A stretch of DNA of 64,000 nucleotides from a virus (IMGVR_UViG_3300034355_001150:1-64000); one strand, 5' to 3'. Numbered from the stretch's first letter, positions 25,501 to 35,342 are shown. Made by a program: numbers and translations. Notes: a model not told the origin generated them from the letters alone.

Positions 25501-25901
25501 CTGTCCTAAGTGCTTATGCAGCCAACACCGATATTACGTTGTTCTACAATGGTGTATTGCTTGAAAATAGTTTTTATACATTAAGTGGTGATACGATCAC
25601 GGTTAACACAGAACTAAATTCTGGTGATTCGATTGATATTGTACAACAGTTTACTGGCACATTCAATACTATTGTTAATAATTCGTATGGTAATGCTAAT
25701 GTAGCATCTTACTTGCCAACATACACGGGTGATGTAACTGCTGCTAATGTATCCATCACTGGTCTATTCAGTGCGCCTCAACGAACAGTAACATCCAGTT
25801 CACCTGGCAGCGTTGGTCAAATTTGTTGGGATGCAAGTTACATTTATGTATGTACCTCTGCTAATACATGGTCGCGCACACAATTAACGAGTGGGTTTTA
25901 A
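19566..25901 (+). CDS. Giant tail fibre / adhesin (2111 residues)
   Basis: N-terminal attachment domain (1-50, IQLRSDTANNW...GDGSTEWANLPYF) and a GGGGNGTPGGSNG collar. Dozens of modules of two linked motifs follow: YFIGDGSNLSNIN and GAYSNANVANYLPTYTG. Embedded larger modules include LLVDDPLIYAGANNIS...GGFVRDASTGAWKLF (about 395-465) and three copies of NVTYVDVS...DNLVWQAANN (about 750, 1190, 1530). There is an asparagine-rich heptad stretch LANTNSNVSNL (about 925-1000). Near the end lie an FYNGVLL module (about 1960-2035) and a C-terminal GQICWDASYIYVCT...W tip (2080-2111). It probably forms a long trimeric fibre for host recognition. It shares its end with the next gene. Confidence 0.8.
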   Translation: MAYQIQLRSDTANNWTYVNPTLAQGEAGYETNTGNLKIGDGSTEWANLPYFAGSGGGGNGTPGGSNGTIQFNNNGSFDGNPNFIIDLANSVLSVTGNVNANYFIGDGSLLTNLPAGNYSNTNVQSFLTSGNLVGNIIPSGNAIYSLGNATNQWKDLWISSNTIYIDTIPLSTNSNSDLTFNGNPIVTANAAANGATNVNELSVSGNVSATSANIANTSIANGNVTANYFIGDGSLLTNINYSNIVGAYGDANVANYLSTVSNINLTEVNASGDITTGGVFYGNGAGLTNIPASAIIGAYSNANVANYLPTYTGEFTAGNANVSGEVVAGGNITADYYYGNIAFTTGGYGDSNVAAFLPTYGGDILANTITANNAAFDNNVSIAGNLDVTGNTNYTNVNNLLVDDPLIYAGANNISNIVDQGLITPFNDGTQQYGGFVRDASTGAWKLFANVTDAPNTTVNFANATYVGLQAGWFAGDGGNLSNINAANITGNISLANADVTGSANIGANLSVGGNIISNGNITADYFIGDGSNLSNIQYSSLVGAYGDANVAAYLPTNTSNVAAAFFIGDGSKLSNINYANIPGAYSNSNVAAYLANSNVVINTSNIVSNTANIVTLTGNTANITTITSNSITGNTANLTTLRSNTINANTVTANYFSGDGSNLSNIQYSSIVGAYSNSNVANYLPTYAGIVTASDVTATDTITGDRLTTGNLSMQANIISSVGSNITIDPGNDGLSGGNVIIAGNLQVAGNVTYVNVTTADTDNLVWVAANNASTPSAATGGGLAVGPATNPYATFLYNAAQNIWVSNLSLGVNGGANFSGALTGVTNITANGNITGAYIRGDGSNLSNIQYSNLIGAYSNANVASYLSSNLVSTNVKTSANVQAAFFIGDGGFLTNVSGGGSNYSNANVAAYLPTDSTISVINGNVANTNSNVSNLTDSLANTNSNVTFITNGLANTNSNVSNLANSLANTNSNVATLTTGLANTNSNVSDLSNSISNLQGQVYANSNVAAYLPSYGGDISGVNASFDLMTAVLFSGDGGQISNINAANLVGAYSNANVADYLPTYAGQFTAANVTVTGDVIADLFVGDGGQLSNINVANITGGYANSNVANYLPTYTGIVTASDVNVSDSITVANTVSAANIDTGTGNIQIRGNTISTTTANIILDPGNDGITSGDVYIQGNLQVVGNVTYVDVSIAASDNLVWQAANNAINSSAADGGGLAVGPAGNSYATWLFNNSTNSWNSSINVEVAGDVGVYGDLNALTVVASEFFGDGGGLSNINASNIVGGYSNSNVASYLLTNTSNIQAGNIIAVKNVYADQFIGDGGLLSNIQAGNVVGAYSNSNVASYLLTNTGNISADYYLGNGSQLTGLYSNSNTASYLLTNTGNIKAGNANIVGNINASYFIGNGALLTGLPAGYSNANAASYLLTNTGDINGGNITANYFIGNGSLLTGLPATYANSNVANYLPTYGGDISADYITANSMGLGVGNIQMLGDLIYSTDEFITIDPGANGATNGTLVVAGNLQVTGNITYVDVSVATSDNLIWQAANSATNPGMADGGGLAVGPAGNSYATFLYNSATDVWQSDVTIESASNFVALGNVSGAYIIGDGSLLTGLPAQYANSNVASYLASGNVVTDIITYGNIESNIMISSRAMFALDSIGSNLITGNNCVFANGIINNILNINGNATVTNGMFAGNLHGEGGNISNINGDNIVGGYGNINVATYLANSSTNGDIFGGVITAEDNVLSNAYYIGASGVLAENNGIILAGADGANGTSVGIIAGNANGINSDGGTVALIAGTATGTGNPGLIYLIGETAVSGANLTVTGNITSDGIDANVATVSDLVSSNMIGAVDLVASGNITANGKITAGYFWGDGSNISNINAGNLVGGYGNANVADYLPTYTGDLSPSNITVTTSADLGAIANITITGGNAGEVIITDGAGNLSFGTAINAIPAVYFSAPISGNNQTFSNAVLSAYAANTDITLFYNGVLLENSFYTLSGDTITVNTELNSGDSIDIVQQFTGTFNTIVNNSYGNANVASYLPTYTGDVTAANVSITGLFSAPQRTVTSSSPGSVGQICWDASYIYVCTSANTWSRTQLTSGF

Positions 25902-25941
25902 TGAAAACTAATACTAAAATAATGAGTAACGGAGTAACAAA

Positions 25942-28900
25942 ATGAGTATTATTAACAAGGTAGCTGGTGGATTAGCTAATATAACCACCTATGATGCGAA
26001 TACTGGTTCAATCATTGATATCACCGTATCCGGTAATGTTACTGCTGCTTACATCATTGGTGATGGTAGCAATCTAAGCAATATTAATGCTGGAAATCTT
26101 GTCGGGGCGTATGGTAATGCTAATGTGGCTGCTTATTTGCCTACTTATACTGGGGCAATTACTGCAAATAGCGCAAATGTAACAGGGAATGTTCTTGGCG
26201 CTAACTTCATTGGCAATGGACAATATCTAAGCAACATCAATATCGCTAATATCGCTGGTAGCTATTCCAATTCTAATGTAGCCAGTTATCTGCCCAATAA
26301 TACCAGCAATATTTCCGGTAACGTAATAACTGGTAATTTATTCTTTGGTGATGGATTTGGATTGAGTAACATTCCTTATGCAAATATCACTAATGCTTAT
26401 AGTAATGCCAATGTAGCCAGTTATCTGCCCAACAATACAAGCAATATTTCCGGTAACGTAATAACTGGTAATTTATTCTTTGGTGATGGATTTGGATTGA
26501 GTAACATTCCTTATGCGAATATCACCAATGCATATAGTAATGTGAATGTAGCCAGTTATCTGCCCAATAATACAAGCAATATCTCCGGTAACGTAATAAC
26601 CGGAAATCTGTTAAATGTCAATGGTCCAGCGTTTGTAGCTGGCAACTTGACCGTTAGTGGCAATGTTAACTACACCGATGTAACTGACTTAGTTGTCGGT
26701 GATCCTCTTATCTTCGTTGGAGCCAACAACGTCAGTGATATCGTTGATTTGGGCATGATCGTAACTTTTGATGACGGTGTAGCCCAACACGGTGGATTTG
26801 TTCGCGATGCAAGCGATGGTGTTTGGAAGTTGTTCAGCAATGTTATACCCGAACCCAATACTGTAGTTGACTTCAGCAATGCTATATATGATACGTTGCA
26901 AGCCGGATTCTTTTTAGGAGATGGTGGATTATTGAGCAATATCAATGCTGGCAATCTGGTTGGTGCATACAGTAATGCTAATGTTGCTAACTATCTGCCA
27001 ACATTCACTGGAACATTAACAGCGGGTAATGCTAATGTTACTGGCAATATTATTGCTTCTAATTTCATCGGCAATGGTCAATACCTAAGCAATATCAATA
27101 TCGCTAATATCGCTGGTAGCTATTCCAATTCTAATGTAGCCAGCTATCTACCCAATAATACAAGCAATATTTCCGGTAACGTAATAACTGGTAATTTATT
27201 CTTCGGCAATGGCTTTGGATTGAGTAACATTCCCTATGCGAATATCACTAATGCTTACAGTAATGTGAATGTAGCATTCTATCTACCTAATAATACCAGC
27301 AATATTTCTGGTAATGTCATAACCGGCAATCTATTTTCAGGTAATGGCTCACAACTAACTAATCTACCAATTGCATCAATTATTGGTAACGGCACAAGCA
27401 ACGTCAGGATTCCTACTGCCAATGGCAATATTACGATGACGATAAATGCCGCAAGTGCGTTCAATCTTAGCGCCACGTCTGTTAGTGTGGGAGTTGGCGC
27501 AGGTAGCTTCGCTCAAAGTCAGTTTGGCATAGCGATAGGTGAAAACGCGGGTCAAAACTTACAAGGCGATGGTGGCATCGCCATCGGTGCTGCTGCGGGA
27601 CAAGAAACACAAGGCTCCGGAGCCATTGCTATCGGCTTATCTGGAACGGCTGGTAATACACAGGGCGCATCGGCTATTGCTATCGGCCTTGGCACCGCTT
27701 ACGATAATCAAGGTGAGAGAGCAATCGCTATCGGTGAGCAAGCAGCATATGACATACAAGGTGCGGATGCTATTGCTATCGGCCCGTATTCTGGGTACAG
27801 CATACAGGGCATAGGCGCTGTGGCTGTCGGCAACTATGCGGGTCATTTTGTCCAAGGTGAATACAGTATTGCTATCGGCACACTGGCTGGCAATAGTTCG
27901 CAAGCCAACAACAGCATCATTCTGAATGCAACAGGCAATGATCTAGACGCCAACAATAGCGGATTTTATGCAGCACCAGTTCGTGACAATGTAACAACCG
28001 ATGCTGTTTTTTATGATGTTACTACTAATGAAATATCATATGCTACGGCCTATGGTAACGCAAATGTTGCCGATTATCTACCAATCAACACATCCAGTGT
28101 TAACGCTGATGTTGTTACAGCTACACTGTTTAGTGGTGACGGTGGATTACTGAGCAACATCAATGCCGGCAATCTGGTTGGCGCTTATGGTAATGCCAAT
28201 GTTGCAGATTATCTCGCAAACAATGCGACATCAGGTGACATATACGGTGGAATCATCACTGGCACATATCTTTATGGTGATGGTAGCAACCTAACCAACA
28301 TCGATGGCTCAACTATCTTTGGCGATATCAATATTTCTCCAAACAACATCACTGCTGGTAATGCTACGTTTAATGGAAATATCAGTGTAGTCGGTAATGT
28401 AACCGTATCCGGCAATCTGAATTATCAAGACGTTACTGATTTAGTTGTAGGTGATCCACTTATCTATATCGGTGCGAATAATACTGCTGATATCGTTGAT
28501 CTCGGGTTAGTTGCAAGCTACGATCCTGGTGCTGGTGAATTACATACTGGCTTCGTGCGTGATCATACAGATGGAATTTGGAAGCTATTTACCGCATTAG
28601 CCGATGAACCAACAACCGTAGTCAATTGGGCAAACGCAACGCTTGCCGCAATGGAAGTAGGAACAATTATCGGTGACGGTGGATTCCTATCTAATATTCA
28701 ATATGCCAATGTTGTTGGTGCTTATAGTAACACCAATGTTGCCGATTATCTACCTCTTAATACTGCCAGCGTTAATGCTGATGTAGTTACTGCCACGCTG
28801 TTCAGTGGCGATGGTGGTGAGTTAAGTAATATTATTGCTGCTAATTTAGTAGGTGCATATGCTAATGCTAACGTAGCAGACTACTTGCCGACTTACACTG

Positions 28901-29706
28901 GCAATCTTGCTGGCAACAACATCACTATAACTAATGAGTCCAACTTTGGTGCTATTGGCAACGTCACTATTACTGGCGGCAACGCCGGTGAAGTAATAAT
29001 CACTGATGGTGCTGGCAATCTGTCGTTCGGCAACGCAGTTACAGTTATTCCAGCAGTCTATTTTACTGCCAATACTTCTGGCAATAATCTGACATTCGCT
29101 AATGCTATTTTGTCAGCCTATGCTGCCAACACCGATATGACACTGTTCTACAATGGGTCATTGCTAGATAGCAGTTATTACTCGCTTAGTGGTGATACGA
29201 TTACCGTAAAAACACCGCTGTCAACTGGGGATAACATTGATATTATACAACAGTTTGCCGGAACTTTCAACACTGTTGTACCAAATGGTTATGGCAACGC
29301 CAACGTAGCTGCTTACCTACCAACCTACTCTGGTAATGTTGGGGCTGGATACATCAACGCCGACGATGAGATAACAATCGCTACCAATAATGAGCATGGC
29401 GGCGTTGGATATGCTGGCATTATGACGATGACTAACACTGGTTCCAATGTTACTAACCCCAACAAGTTTGTAAGGCTCAATAACGTCGGAGCATTAGAGA
29501 TAATAAATAGTTCATACAGTAATGTTATATTGGCCCTAAGTGATTCCGGCAATACTACTATTACGGGACTATTATCTTCACCTCTCAGAACTGTAACGGC
29601 TAATTCCATAGGTACTGTCGGTCAGATTTGTTGGGATACCAATTACGTTTACGTATGCATTGCAGACAATACATGGAAGAGAACAGCATTGACAGGTGGG
29701 TTCTGA
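25942..29706 (+). CDS. Large tail fibre with YadA-head-like repeats (1254 residues)
   Basis: The N-terminus MSIINKVAGGLANITTYDANTG is shared with the gene at 29805 and differs from the LRRDT type. Repeats YFIGDG/LSNIN and SNSNVASYLPNNTSNISGN follow, and the block at about 125-220 is almost exactly tandemly duplicated. Residues of about 515-655 hold YadA-head-like units (GIAIGENAGQNLQGDG, AIAIGLSGTAGNTQGA), a left-handed beta-roll known from trimeric adhesins. DPLIYIGANN and FYNGSLL modules and a GQICWDTNYVYVCI...W tip close the protein. No late promoter lies before it, so it is probably co-transcribed with 19566; GGAG precedes the ATG. Confidence 0.8.
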   Translation: MSIINKVAGGLANITTYDANTGSIIDITVSGNVTAAYIIGDGSNLSNINAGNLVGAYGNANVAAYLPTYTGAITANSANVTGNVLGANFIGNGQYLSNINIANIAGSYSNSNVASYLPNNTSNISGNVITGNLFFGDGFGLSNIPYANITNAYSNANVASYLPNNTSNISGNVITGNLFFGDGFGLSNIPYANITNAYSNVNVASYLPNNTSNISGNVITGNLLNVNGPAFVAGNLTVSGNVNYTDVTDLVVGDPLIFVGANNVSDIVDLGMIVTFDDGVAQHGGFVRDASDGVWKLFSNVIPEPNTVVDFSNAIYDTLQAGFFLGDGGLLSNINAGNLVGAYSNANVANYLPTFTGTLTAGNANVTGNIIASNFIGNGQYLSNINIANIAGSYSNSNVASYLPNNTSNISGNVITGNLFFGNGFGLSNIPYANITNAYSNVNVAFYLPNNTSNISGNVITGNLFSGNGSQLTNLPIASIIGNGTSNVRIPTANGNITMTINAASAFNLSATSVSVGVGAGSFAQSQFGIAIGENAGQNLQGDGGIAIGAAAGQETQGSGAIAIGLSGTAGNTQGASAIAIGLGTAYDNQGERAIAIGEQAAYDIQGADAIAIGPYSGYSIQGIGAVAVGNYAGHFVQGEYSIAIGTLAGNSSQANNSIILNATGNDLDANNSGFYAAPVRDNVTTDAVFYDVTTNEISYATAYGNANVADYLPINTSSVNADVVTATLFSGDGGLLSNINAGNLVGAYGNANVADYLANNATSGDIYGGIITGTYLYGDGSNLTNIDGSTIFGDINISPNNITAGNATFNGNISVVGNVTVSGNLNYQDVTDLVVGDPLIYIGANNTADIVDLGLVASYDPGAGELHTGFVRDHTDGIWKLFTALADEPTTVVNWANATLAAMEVGTIIGDGGFLSNIQYANVVGAYSNTNVADYLPLNTASVNADVVTATLFSGDGGELSNIIAANLVGAYANANVADYLPTYTGNLAGNNITITNESNFGAIGNVTITGGNAGEVIITDGAGNLSFGNAVTVIPAVYFTANTSGNNLTFANAILSAYAANTDMTLFYNGSLLDSSYYSLSGDTITVKTPLSTGDNIDIIQQFAGTFNTVVPNGYGNANVAAYLPTYSGNVGAGYINADDEITIATNNEHGGVGYAGIMTMTNTGSNVTNPNKFVRLNNVGALEIINSSYSNVILALSDSGNTTITGLLSSPLRTVTANSIGTVGQICWDTNYVYVCIADNTWKRTALTGGF

Positions 29707-29752
29707 TACTAAATCAGCTTCCAACAACAATGAATAATATAGATATGGTATA

Positions 29753-29760
29753 GATAAATA
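29753..29760 (+). promoter_or_regulatory. T4-type late promoter (GATAAATA)
   Basis: TAGATAAATATAC, 44 bp before the ATG at 29805, which has an ACGGAG ribosome-binding site. Confidence 0.6.
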
Positions 29761-29804
29761 TACACATAAAAGAGAATAGCATTAACGAACAACGGAGTTA
29801 TAAA

Positions 29805-32800
29805 ATGTCAATTAAAAATAAAGTAACCGGCGAATTATCAAACATTACTACCTATGATCCAATTACTGGGGAAATCTCAGATATTGGTGTATCTGGTAAT
29901 GTTGTTGCCGGAAATGAGATGGTTGCTGGTTACTTTATTGGTGACGGCAGCAATATATCCAATCTAAATCTATCCAATGCTACCGGTGGTTACGGTAACA
30001 GTAACGTTGCTAATTATATGCCAACATATGCTGGAAATATCTTAGCCAATGTTGTTACTGCTAATTTATTTTACGGTAATGGATTTGGATTAAGTAATAT
30101 TCCTTATGCTAACGTTACTGGTGCCTACAGCAACGCCAACGTTGCCAATTATCTGCCAACGAACACGAGCAATATTGCTGGCAACAATATAACTACAATC
30201 GGAAATGTTACAGCTGGGTATTTTATCGGCGATGGTTATAATCTATCAAACCTGAACTTAGCCAACGCTACTGGTGGTTACGGTAACAGCAACGTTGCTA
30301 ATTATCTACCTACGTATACGGGCAACATCACCGCAAATAATGTTACTGCAACCACATTTATAGGAAACATCGCTCTCGCTAATGTAGTCGGGGCTGGCAA
30401 TCTCGCAGCTATAAACCTAAATGGCAACGTGTCCACGTATTTGGCTGGCAATGGCGGATGGCTACCAAGTCCATCGTTGTACAATAACGCAAGTGCAGCA
30501 GCATATCTTGCTTCGTTCGGCAGCAATTCAATTAATACCACTGGCACTATTTCTTCTGGATACTTTATTGGTAACGGCAGCAATCTTACTAATTTACCGG
30601 GTGCTAATATCGTTGGAGCAATCAACATTTCTCCAAATAACATTACTGCTGGCAATGCTACATTCAACGGCAACATTAGCGTAGCTGGCAACGTCACTGT
30701 ATCTGGTAATCTGAATTATCAGGACGTTACTGATTTAGTGGTAGGTGATCCACTTATCTATATCGGTGCGAATAATACCGCTGACATTGTTGATCTTGGC
30801 TTAATCGCAAGTTATGATCCAGGTAACGGCGAACTACACACTGGGTTCGTTCGTGATCACACTGATGGCGTTTGGAAGCTATTTGACAATCTACCCGATG
30901 AACCAACCACCGTTGTTGATTTTGCTAATGCGACTCCAGCTGATATTCAAGCCGGTACGTTCTTCGGCGATGGCGGTGGATTATCTAACATTCAGTATGC
31001 TAATTTGGTCGGCGCTTATAGCAACTCAAATGTAGCAGCTTATCTGCCCACCTACACTGGTAACATCACCGGTAACACCGCCACATTTACTGGCAATGTA
31101 ACAGGCAATTATATTTTGGGCAATGGTAGCCAACTAACTAGTTTGCCTACTCAGACTCAAATAGTGAATGGCACAAGCAACGTCTTTATCCCAACAGCCA
31201 ACGGTAACATCGCATTTACTGTAGCCGGAAACAGTGCTGGCAGAATCAGCAACAGCGCCGTGTCTTTGGGTGCTGGTGCTGGTGCCACAGCACAAAGCAC
31301 ACAAACTGTTGCCATAGGTGTTACCGCTGGCGCAAACACACAAGGATTCCGTGCTGTTGCCATCGGCTCTGACGCTGGCGCAAACACACAAGGTTCTGGT
31401 TCCGTTGCAGTTGGTCGTGGTGCCGCAACTGATGGACAAGGTTCTAGTTCTGTTGCTGTTGGGCCAACCGCCGGTTATGAATTTCAAGGTATTACAGCCG
31501 TCGCCATAGGTTCTGGCACTGGATACTCACGTCAGGGTCTAAACTCAGTTGCTGTCGGATATAATTCTGCCGGAAACGCACAAGGCAACAATTCAGTATG
31601 TATTGGTTCAAGTGCTGCTACTGAATCTCAAGGATCCAATGCTGTTGCTATAGGAACAAACGCTGGCTACCGAACCCAGGGTGCTAACAGTATCGCTATC
31701 GGTCTCAACGCTGGTGCCGGCAACACATTCGCTCAACCAGCTAACAGTATTGCTATCGTAGCAACCGGTGTTGATATGGTTCCACGCAATGCTGGTTTCT
31801 ATGTTGATCCTGTTCGCAATGATACCGGAAACACCACAAACGTGCTGTATTACAACACGACCACAAAGGAACTTACTTATGGTCCAGGTGCAAGCAATTA
31901 TGGCAACTCAAACGTAGCCACATATCTAGCGAGTGGCAATAACACAAGCAATATTATTACAACAGGTAATTTGGCAATCGGAAATACCATTGCTGTTCTA
32001 CCTAATACTGTTGCAAGCTTTGGTGCTAATGTTGATAGTTATGCTCAGATAAATCTCCAAAACTTGAGCAACGGGTCAAATGCCGAAGCTGATTTTGTTA
32101 TTACCGCCAATAATGGCAATGATACCGTTAATTTTGTTAACATGGGTATCGTCAATAGCGGTTATGATGCAAATACTCCCACCAATAGCCTCGGTAATAT
32201 CATCAATGCTGCTGATGCTTTCGTATATGCTCAAGGTAATACAGCTAATACATCTCAAAGTGGCGGCAATCTCGCTATCGGCACCACAGTTGCAGGAAAA
32301 GTCGTCAGAGTATTTGCTGGTGGTAATACCACATCTGAAATCGTTGCAGTTTTTAGCAATAATCGTGTTACTATTGGATCAGGCGCAGCTACTGCTAATG
32401 CTGGTTCTAACTCGGTCGCTATCGGAACATCTGCTGGTGCTAATGCCCAAGGAAACAATTCCGTAGCTATCGGAACATTTACTGGTAATAGTTTGCAAGG
32501 TGCTAATTCAGTCGCTATTGGCTTTGAATCTGGCAACGCATCACAAAATGCCAACAGTGTTGCAATTGGTTATCACTCTGCAAGAAATAGTCAATCCGTT
32601 CAATCAGTGGCTATCGGTTTTAGAGCAGGTAATAATTCACAGGGATCGCAATCAGTTGCTATCGGACAAAATTGCGGTAATGCCACTCAAGGAACTAATA
32701 GTGTTGCAATTGGATCAGCTGCTGGACAAACTACCCAAGGAGATTACGCTGTTGCTATAGGATCATTCACTGGGGTAACTAGTCAAGGTGGGTTAGCTGT

Positions 32801-35342
32801 GGCTATGGGACATCTAGCAGGTCAATCTACACAAGGCGCGAGAAGCGTTGCTATCGGCTCTGACGCTGCTGTTACGACACAAGGCGCAAATGCAGTAGCG
32901 GTTGGTTACTTGGCTGGTAGAGGAACTCAAGGAAACAGTTCTGTTGCCCTCGGCCACTCAGCAGGAAGCAACGCACAAGGAATGCAAAGTGTTGCTATTG
33001 GCTATCTCGCAGGTAATATTACCCAAGGCAATACCGCCGTTGCTATCGGTTCTTCTGCTGGTGAAACATCACAAGGCATCAGATCAGTTGCGCTTGGTGA
33101 TGGTGCTGCATCAATTTCCCAAGGAACACAATCTGTTGCAATCGGGTATAATGCTGCCGGAAATACCCAAGGCACTAACTCTGTTGCGATTGGGCAAAAT
33201 GCTGGCAATAATTCACAAAGCGGATCAGCAGTAGCAATCGGTAAATCTGCCGGTCAAACGTCTCAAGGTGCATCCGGTATAGCAATCGGCTCTGATGCCG
33301 CTCTGACCTCACAGGGACAAAGTGCTGTCGCTATTGGTACAGGAGCGGCAAATAATACTCAAGGAACTCAATCAGTTGCTATTGGTTACTTGGCTGGTAG
33401 TAATGTTCAAAGTGTCAATGCTGTTGCTATGGGACCATTAGCTGGTCAATTTAGCCAATCTGCAAATGCAGTTGCCATTGGCTTACAAGCTGGCTCAAAT
33501 ACTCAAGGCTCATACGCTATCGCAATCGGTTTCACAGCGGGCTCCACAAGCCAATCTACCAACGGTGTTGCTATTGGCACGTATGCTGCTAACGTATCAC
33601 AGGGTGCTCGTTCAGTAGCCATTGGCTACGATGCTGGTCGTGTATCACAGGGCGGTAGTTCAGTAGCTATAGGCGAAGATGCAGCTAACGCCTCACAGGG
33701 ATTGGGTGGCGTGGCTATCGGTTACCAAGCAGGTGCCAACACTCAGGGTGCCGCTGGTATCGCAATAGGTACAGTGGCCGGTAGTCTCACACAAGGAGCA
33801 CAATCTATTGCTATCGGTAACACGGCTGGGGCAAACACACAAGGTGCCAACTCTATTGCCATGGGCTACCAAGCTGGACAGACAACACAAGGAGCGAGAG
33901 CAATAGCAATCGGCGGAGTAGCTGGTCAGGTTTCACAAGGCATCAATTCTGTTGCCATTGGTTATCTTGCTGGTAACGCTTCTCAACCAGCAAATAGTAT
34001 TATCCTTAATGCTTCTGGTTCAGCACAAAACGCAACCAACTCAGGTTTCTATGTCAATCCAGTTCGTAACGACACTGCTAATGTGGCAAACGTTGTTTAT
34101 TTCAACGCAACCACTAATGAACTCACCTATGCTACTGCCTATGGTAATACACAGGTCAGCAACTACTTAGCAAACGGCAACAATACCGGCGGGTATTCTA
34201 CCACAGGCAACATTTCTTCAGGTAGCATAACAGCAAATGGTAATATCATTGTATCAGGAAATGTCGGTACAGGCAACATAAGTGGCGCTAATAATATCGC
34301 TGCTGTCAATTTCCTAGCATCTGGTAACATCACGGTCAGTGGCTTATCAAACCTCGGTGCTGTGGGCAATGTCAGTATCACTGGTGGCAGTAATGGTCAA
34401 GTTCTTACAACTAACGGCAATGGAGTACTAAGTTGGACTACAGTAAGCGGCGGCAGCAGCTATGGCAATAGTAACGTTGCTCTCTATCTTGCTAGTGGTA
34501 CTAATACAAGCAACGTCATTACTACTGGAAACCTCGCGGCTGGTACTACCATCAGTTCATTGCCGAATACTGTAGCCAGTTTTGGTGGTAATGTAGATAG
34601 TTACTTGCAAATCAATCTACAGAACTTGAGTACAGGCAGTAATGCGGAATCCGACATCGTTATCACTGCTAATAACGGTAACGATACTGTCAATTATGCT
34701 GCGTTGGGATTGGTCAATAGCGCCTACGACAGAAACTCTCCGACTAATAGTCTAGGTAATATCCTCTACCCGGTTGATACATTCTTGTATGCTCAAGGCA
34801 ATACTGCTAATACTGCACAGAGCGGTGGTAACCTGGTTCTCGGTACCACAGTGCCAACGAAAAACATCAAGTTATTCGCTGGTGGTAACAATGACCAAGC
34901 ACAGGTAGCAGTATTCACTAACAGTAACGTGTTTATGAATGCTATTCGTAGCGATAACGGAAACCTCGTAAACGTGATGTATTTTAATACTTCCACGAAG
35001 GAAGTAAGTTACGGACCAGCGTCTGTTATCGGCAAGACTACTCTTACCGGCAACACTACTCTGAGCCTTGGACAAGCAGGCACGTTCTTGTATTCAACAT
35101 CAGCAAACAACATCAGCGTGACAGTTCCATCAAACTCCAACGTTGCGTTCGCTGTAGGTACTACCATTACGCTCGTACAGCAAGGTTCGGGTGCGGCAGT
35201 TCTTACTCCACAGGCAGGCGTAACTATGTATCTCGGTGGCAACAACATAAGCACCAGCAGAACAGTAAGCCCATACGGCATTGGAACGTTGTTGAAGGTG
35301 GATACTGATACCTGGTTCGTTAACGGCACAGGAGTATATTAA
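29805..35342 (+). CDS. Giant tail fibre rich in YadA-head-like repeats (1845 residues)
   Basis: The N-terminus MSIKNKVTGELSNITTYDP is paralogous to 25942. GDGYNLSNL and YLPTYTGN repeats come first. A first beta-roll block (about 485-650) and a very long one (about 855-1395) consist of 14-residue units NSVAIGxxAGxxTQG, over 35 in a row, like the YadA/Hia head. Each block is closed by a neck-like sequence with NAGFYVDPVRNDTGN or NSGFYVNPVRND and an ELTYGPG/ELTYATA strand. Two paralogous domains of about 110 residues (IAVLPNTVASFGANVDSYAQI; ISSLPNTVASFGGNVDSYLQI) and a 100-residue beta tip (about 1745-1845) follow. It presumably forms a trimeric adhesive fibre. Confidence 0.82.
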   Translation: MSIKNKVTGELSNITTYDPITGEISDIGVSGNVVAGNEMVAGYFIGDGSNISNLNLSNATGGYGNSNVANYMPTYAGNILANVVTANLFYGNGFGLSNIPYANVTGAYSNANVANYLPTNTSNIAGNNITTIGNVTAGYFIGDGYNLSNLNLANATGGYGNSNVANYLPTYTGNITANNVTATTFIGNIALANVVGAGNLAAINLNGNVSTYLAGNGGWLPSPSLYNNASAAAYLASFGSNSINTTGTISSGYFIGNGSNLTNLPGANIVGAINISPNNITAGNATFNGNISVAGNVTVSGNLNYQDVTDLVVGDPLIYIGANNTADIVDLGLIASYDPGNGELHTGFVRDHTDGVWKLFDNLPDEPTTVVDFANATPADIQAGTFFGDGGGLSNIQYANLVGAYSNSNVAAYLPTYTGNITGNTATFTGNVTGNYILGNGSQLTSLPTQTQIVNGTSNVFIPTANGNIAFTVAGNSAGRISNSAVSLGAGAGATAQSTQTVAIGVTAGANTQGFRAVAIGSDAGANTQGSGSVAVGRGAATDGQGSSSVAVGPTAGYEFQGITAVAIGSGTGYSRQGLNSVAVGYNSAGNAQGNNSVCIGSSAATESQGSNAVAIGTNAGYRTQGANSIAIGLNAGAGNTFAQPANSIAIVATGVDMVPRNAGFYVDPVRNDTGNTTNVLYYNTTTKELTYGPGASNYGNSNVATYLASGNNTSNIITTGNLAIGNTIAVLPNTVASFGANVDSYAQINLQNLSNGSNAEADFVITANNGNDTVNFVNMGIVNSGYDANTPTNSLGNIINAADAFVYAQGNTANTSQSGGNLAIGTTVAGKVVRVFAGGNTTSEIVAVFSNNRVTIGSGAATANAGSNSVAIGTSAGANAQGNNSVAIGTFTGNSLQGANSVAIGFESGNASQNANSVAIGYHSARNSQSVQSVAIGFRAGNNSQGSQSVAIGQNCGNATQGTNSVAIGSAAGQTTQGDYAVAIGSFTGVTSQGGLAVAMGHLAGQSTQGARSVAIGSDAAVTTQGANAVAVGYLAGRGTQGNSSVALGHSAGSNAQGMQSVAIGYLAGNITQGNTAVAIGSSAGETSQGIRSVALGDGAASISQGTQSVAIGYNAAGNTQGTNSVAIGQNAGNNSQSGSAVAIGKSAGQTSQGASGIAIGSDAALTSQGQSAVAIGTGAANNTQGTQSVAIGYLAGSNVQSVNAVAMGPLAGQFSQSANAVAIGLQAGSNTQGSYAIAIGFTAGSTSQSTNGVAIGTYAANVSQGARSVAIGYDAGRVSQGGSSVAIGEDAANASQGLGGVAIGYQAGANTQGAAGIAIGTVAGSLTQGAQSIAIGNTAGANTQGANSIAMGYQAGQTTQGARAIAIGGVAGQVSQGINSVAIGYLAGNASQPANSIILNASGSAQNATNSGFYVNPVRNDTANVANVVYFNATTNELTYATAYGNTQVSNYLANGNNTGGYSTTGNISSGSITANGNIIVSGNVGTGNISGANNIAAVNFLASGNITVSGLSNLGAVGNVSITGGSNGQVLTTNGNGVLSWTTVSGGSSYGNSNVALYLASGTNTSNVITTGNLAAGTTISSLPNTVASFGGNVDSYLQINLQNLSTGSNAESDIVITANNGNDTVNYAALGLVNSAYDRNSPTNSLGNILYPVDTFLYAQGNTANTAQSGGNLVLGTTVPTKNIKLFAGGNNDQAQVAVFTNSNVFMNAIRSDNGNLVNVMYFNTSTKEVSYGPASVIGKTTLTGNTTLSLGQAGTFLYSTSANNISVTVPSNSNVAFAVGTTITLVQQGSGAAVLTPQAGVTMYLGGNNISTSRTVSPYGIGTLLKVDTDTWFVNGTGVY

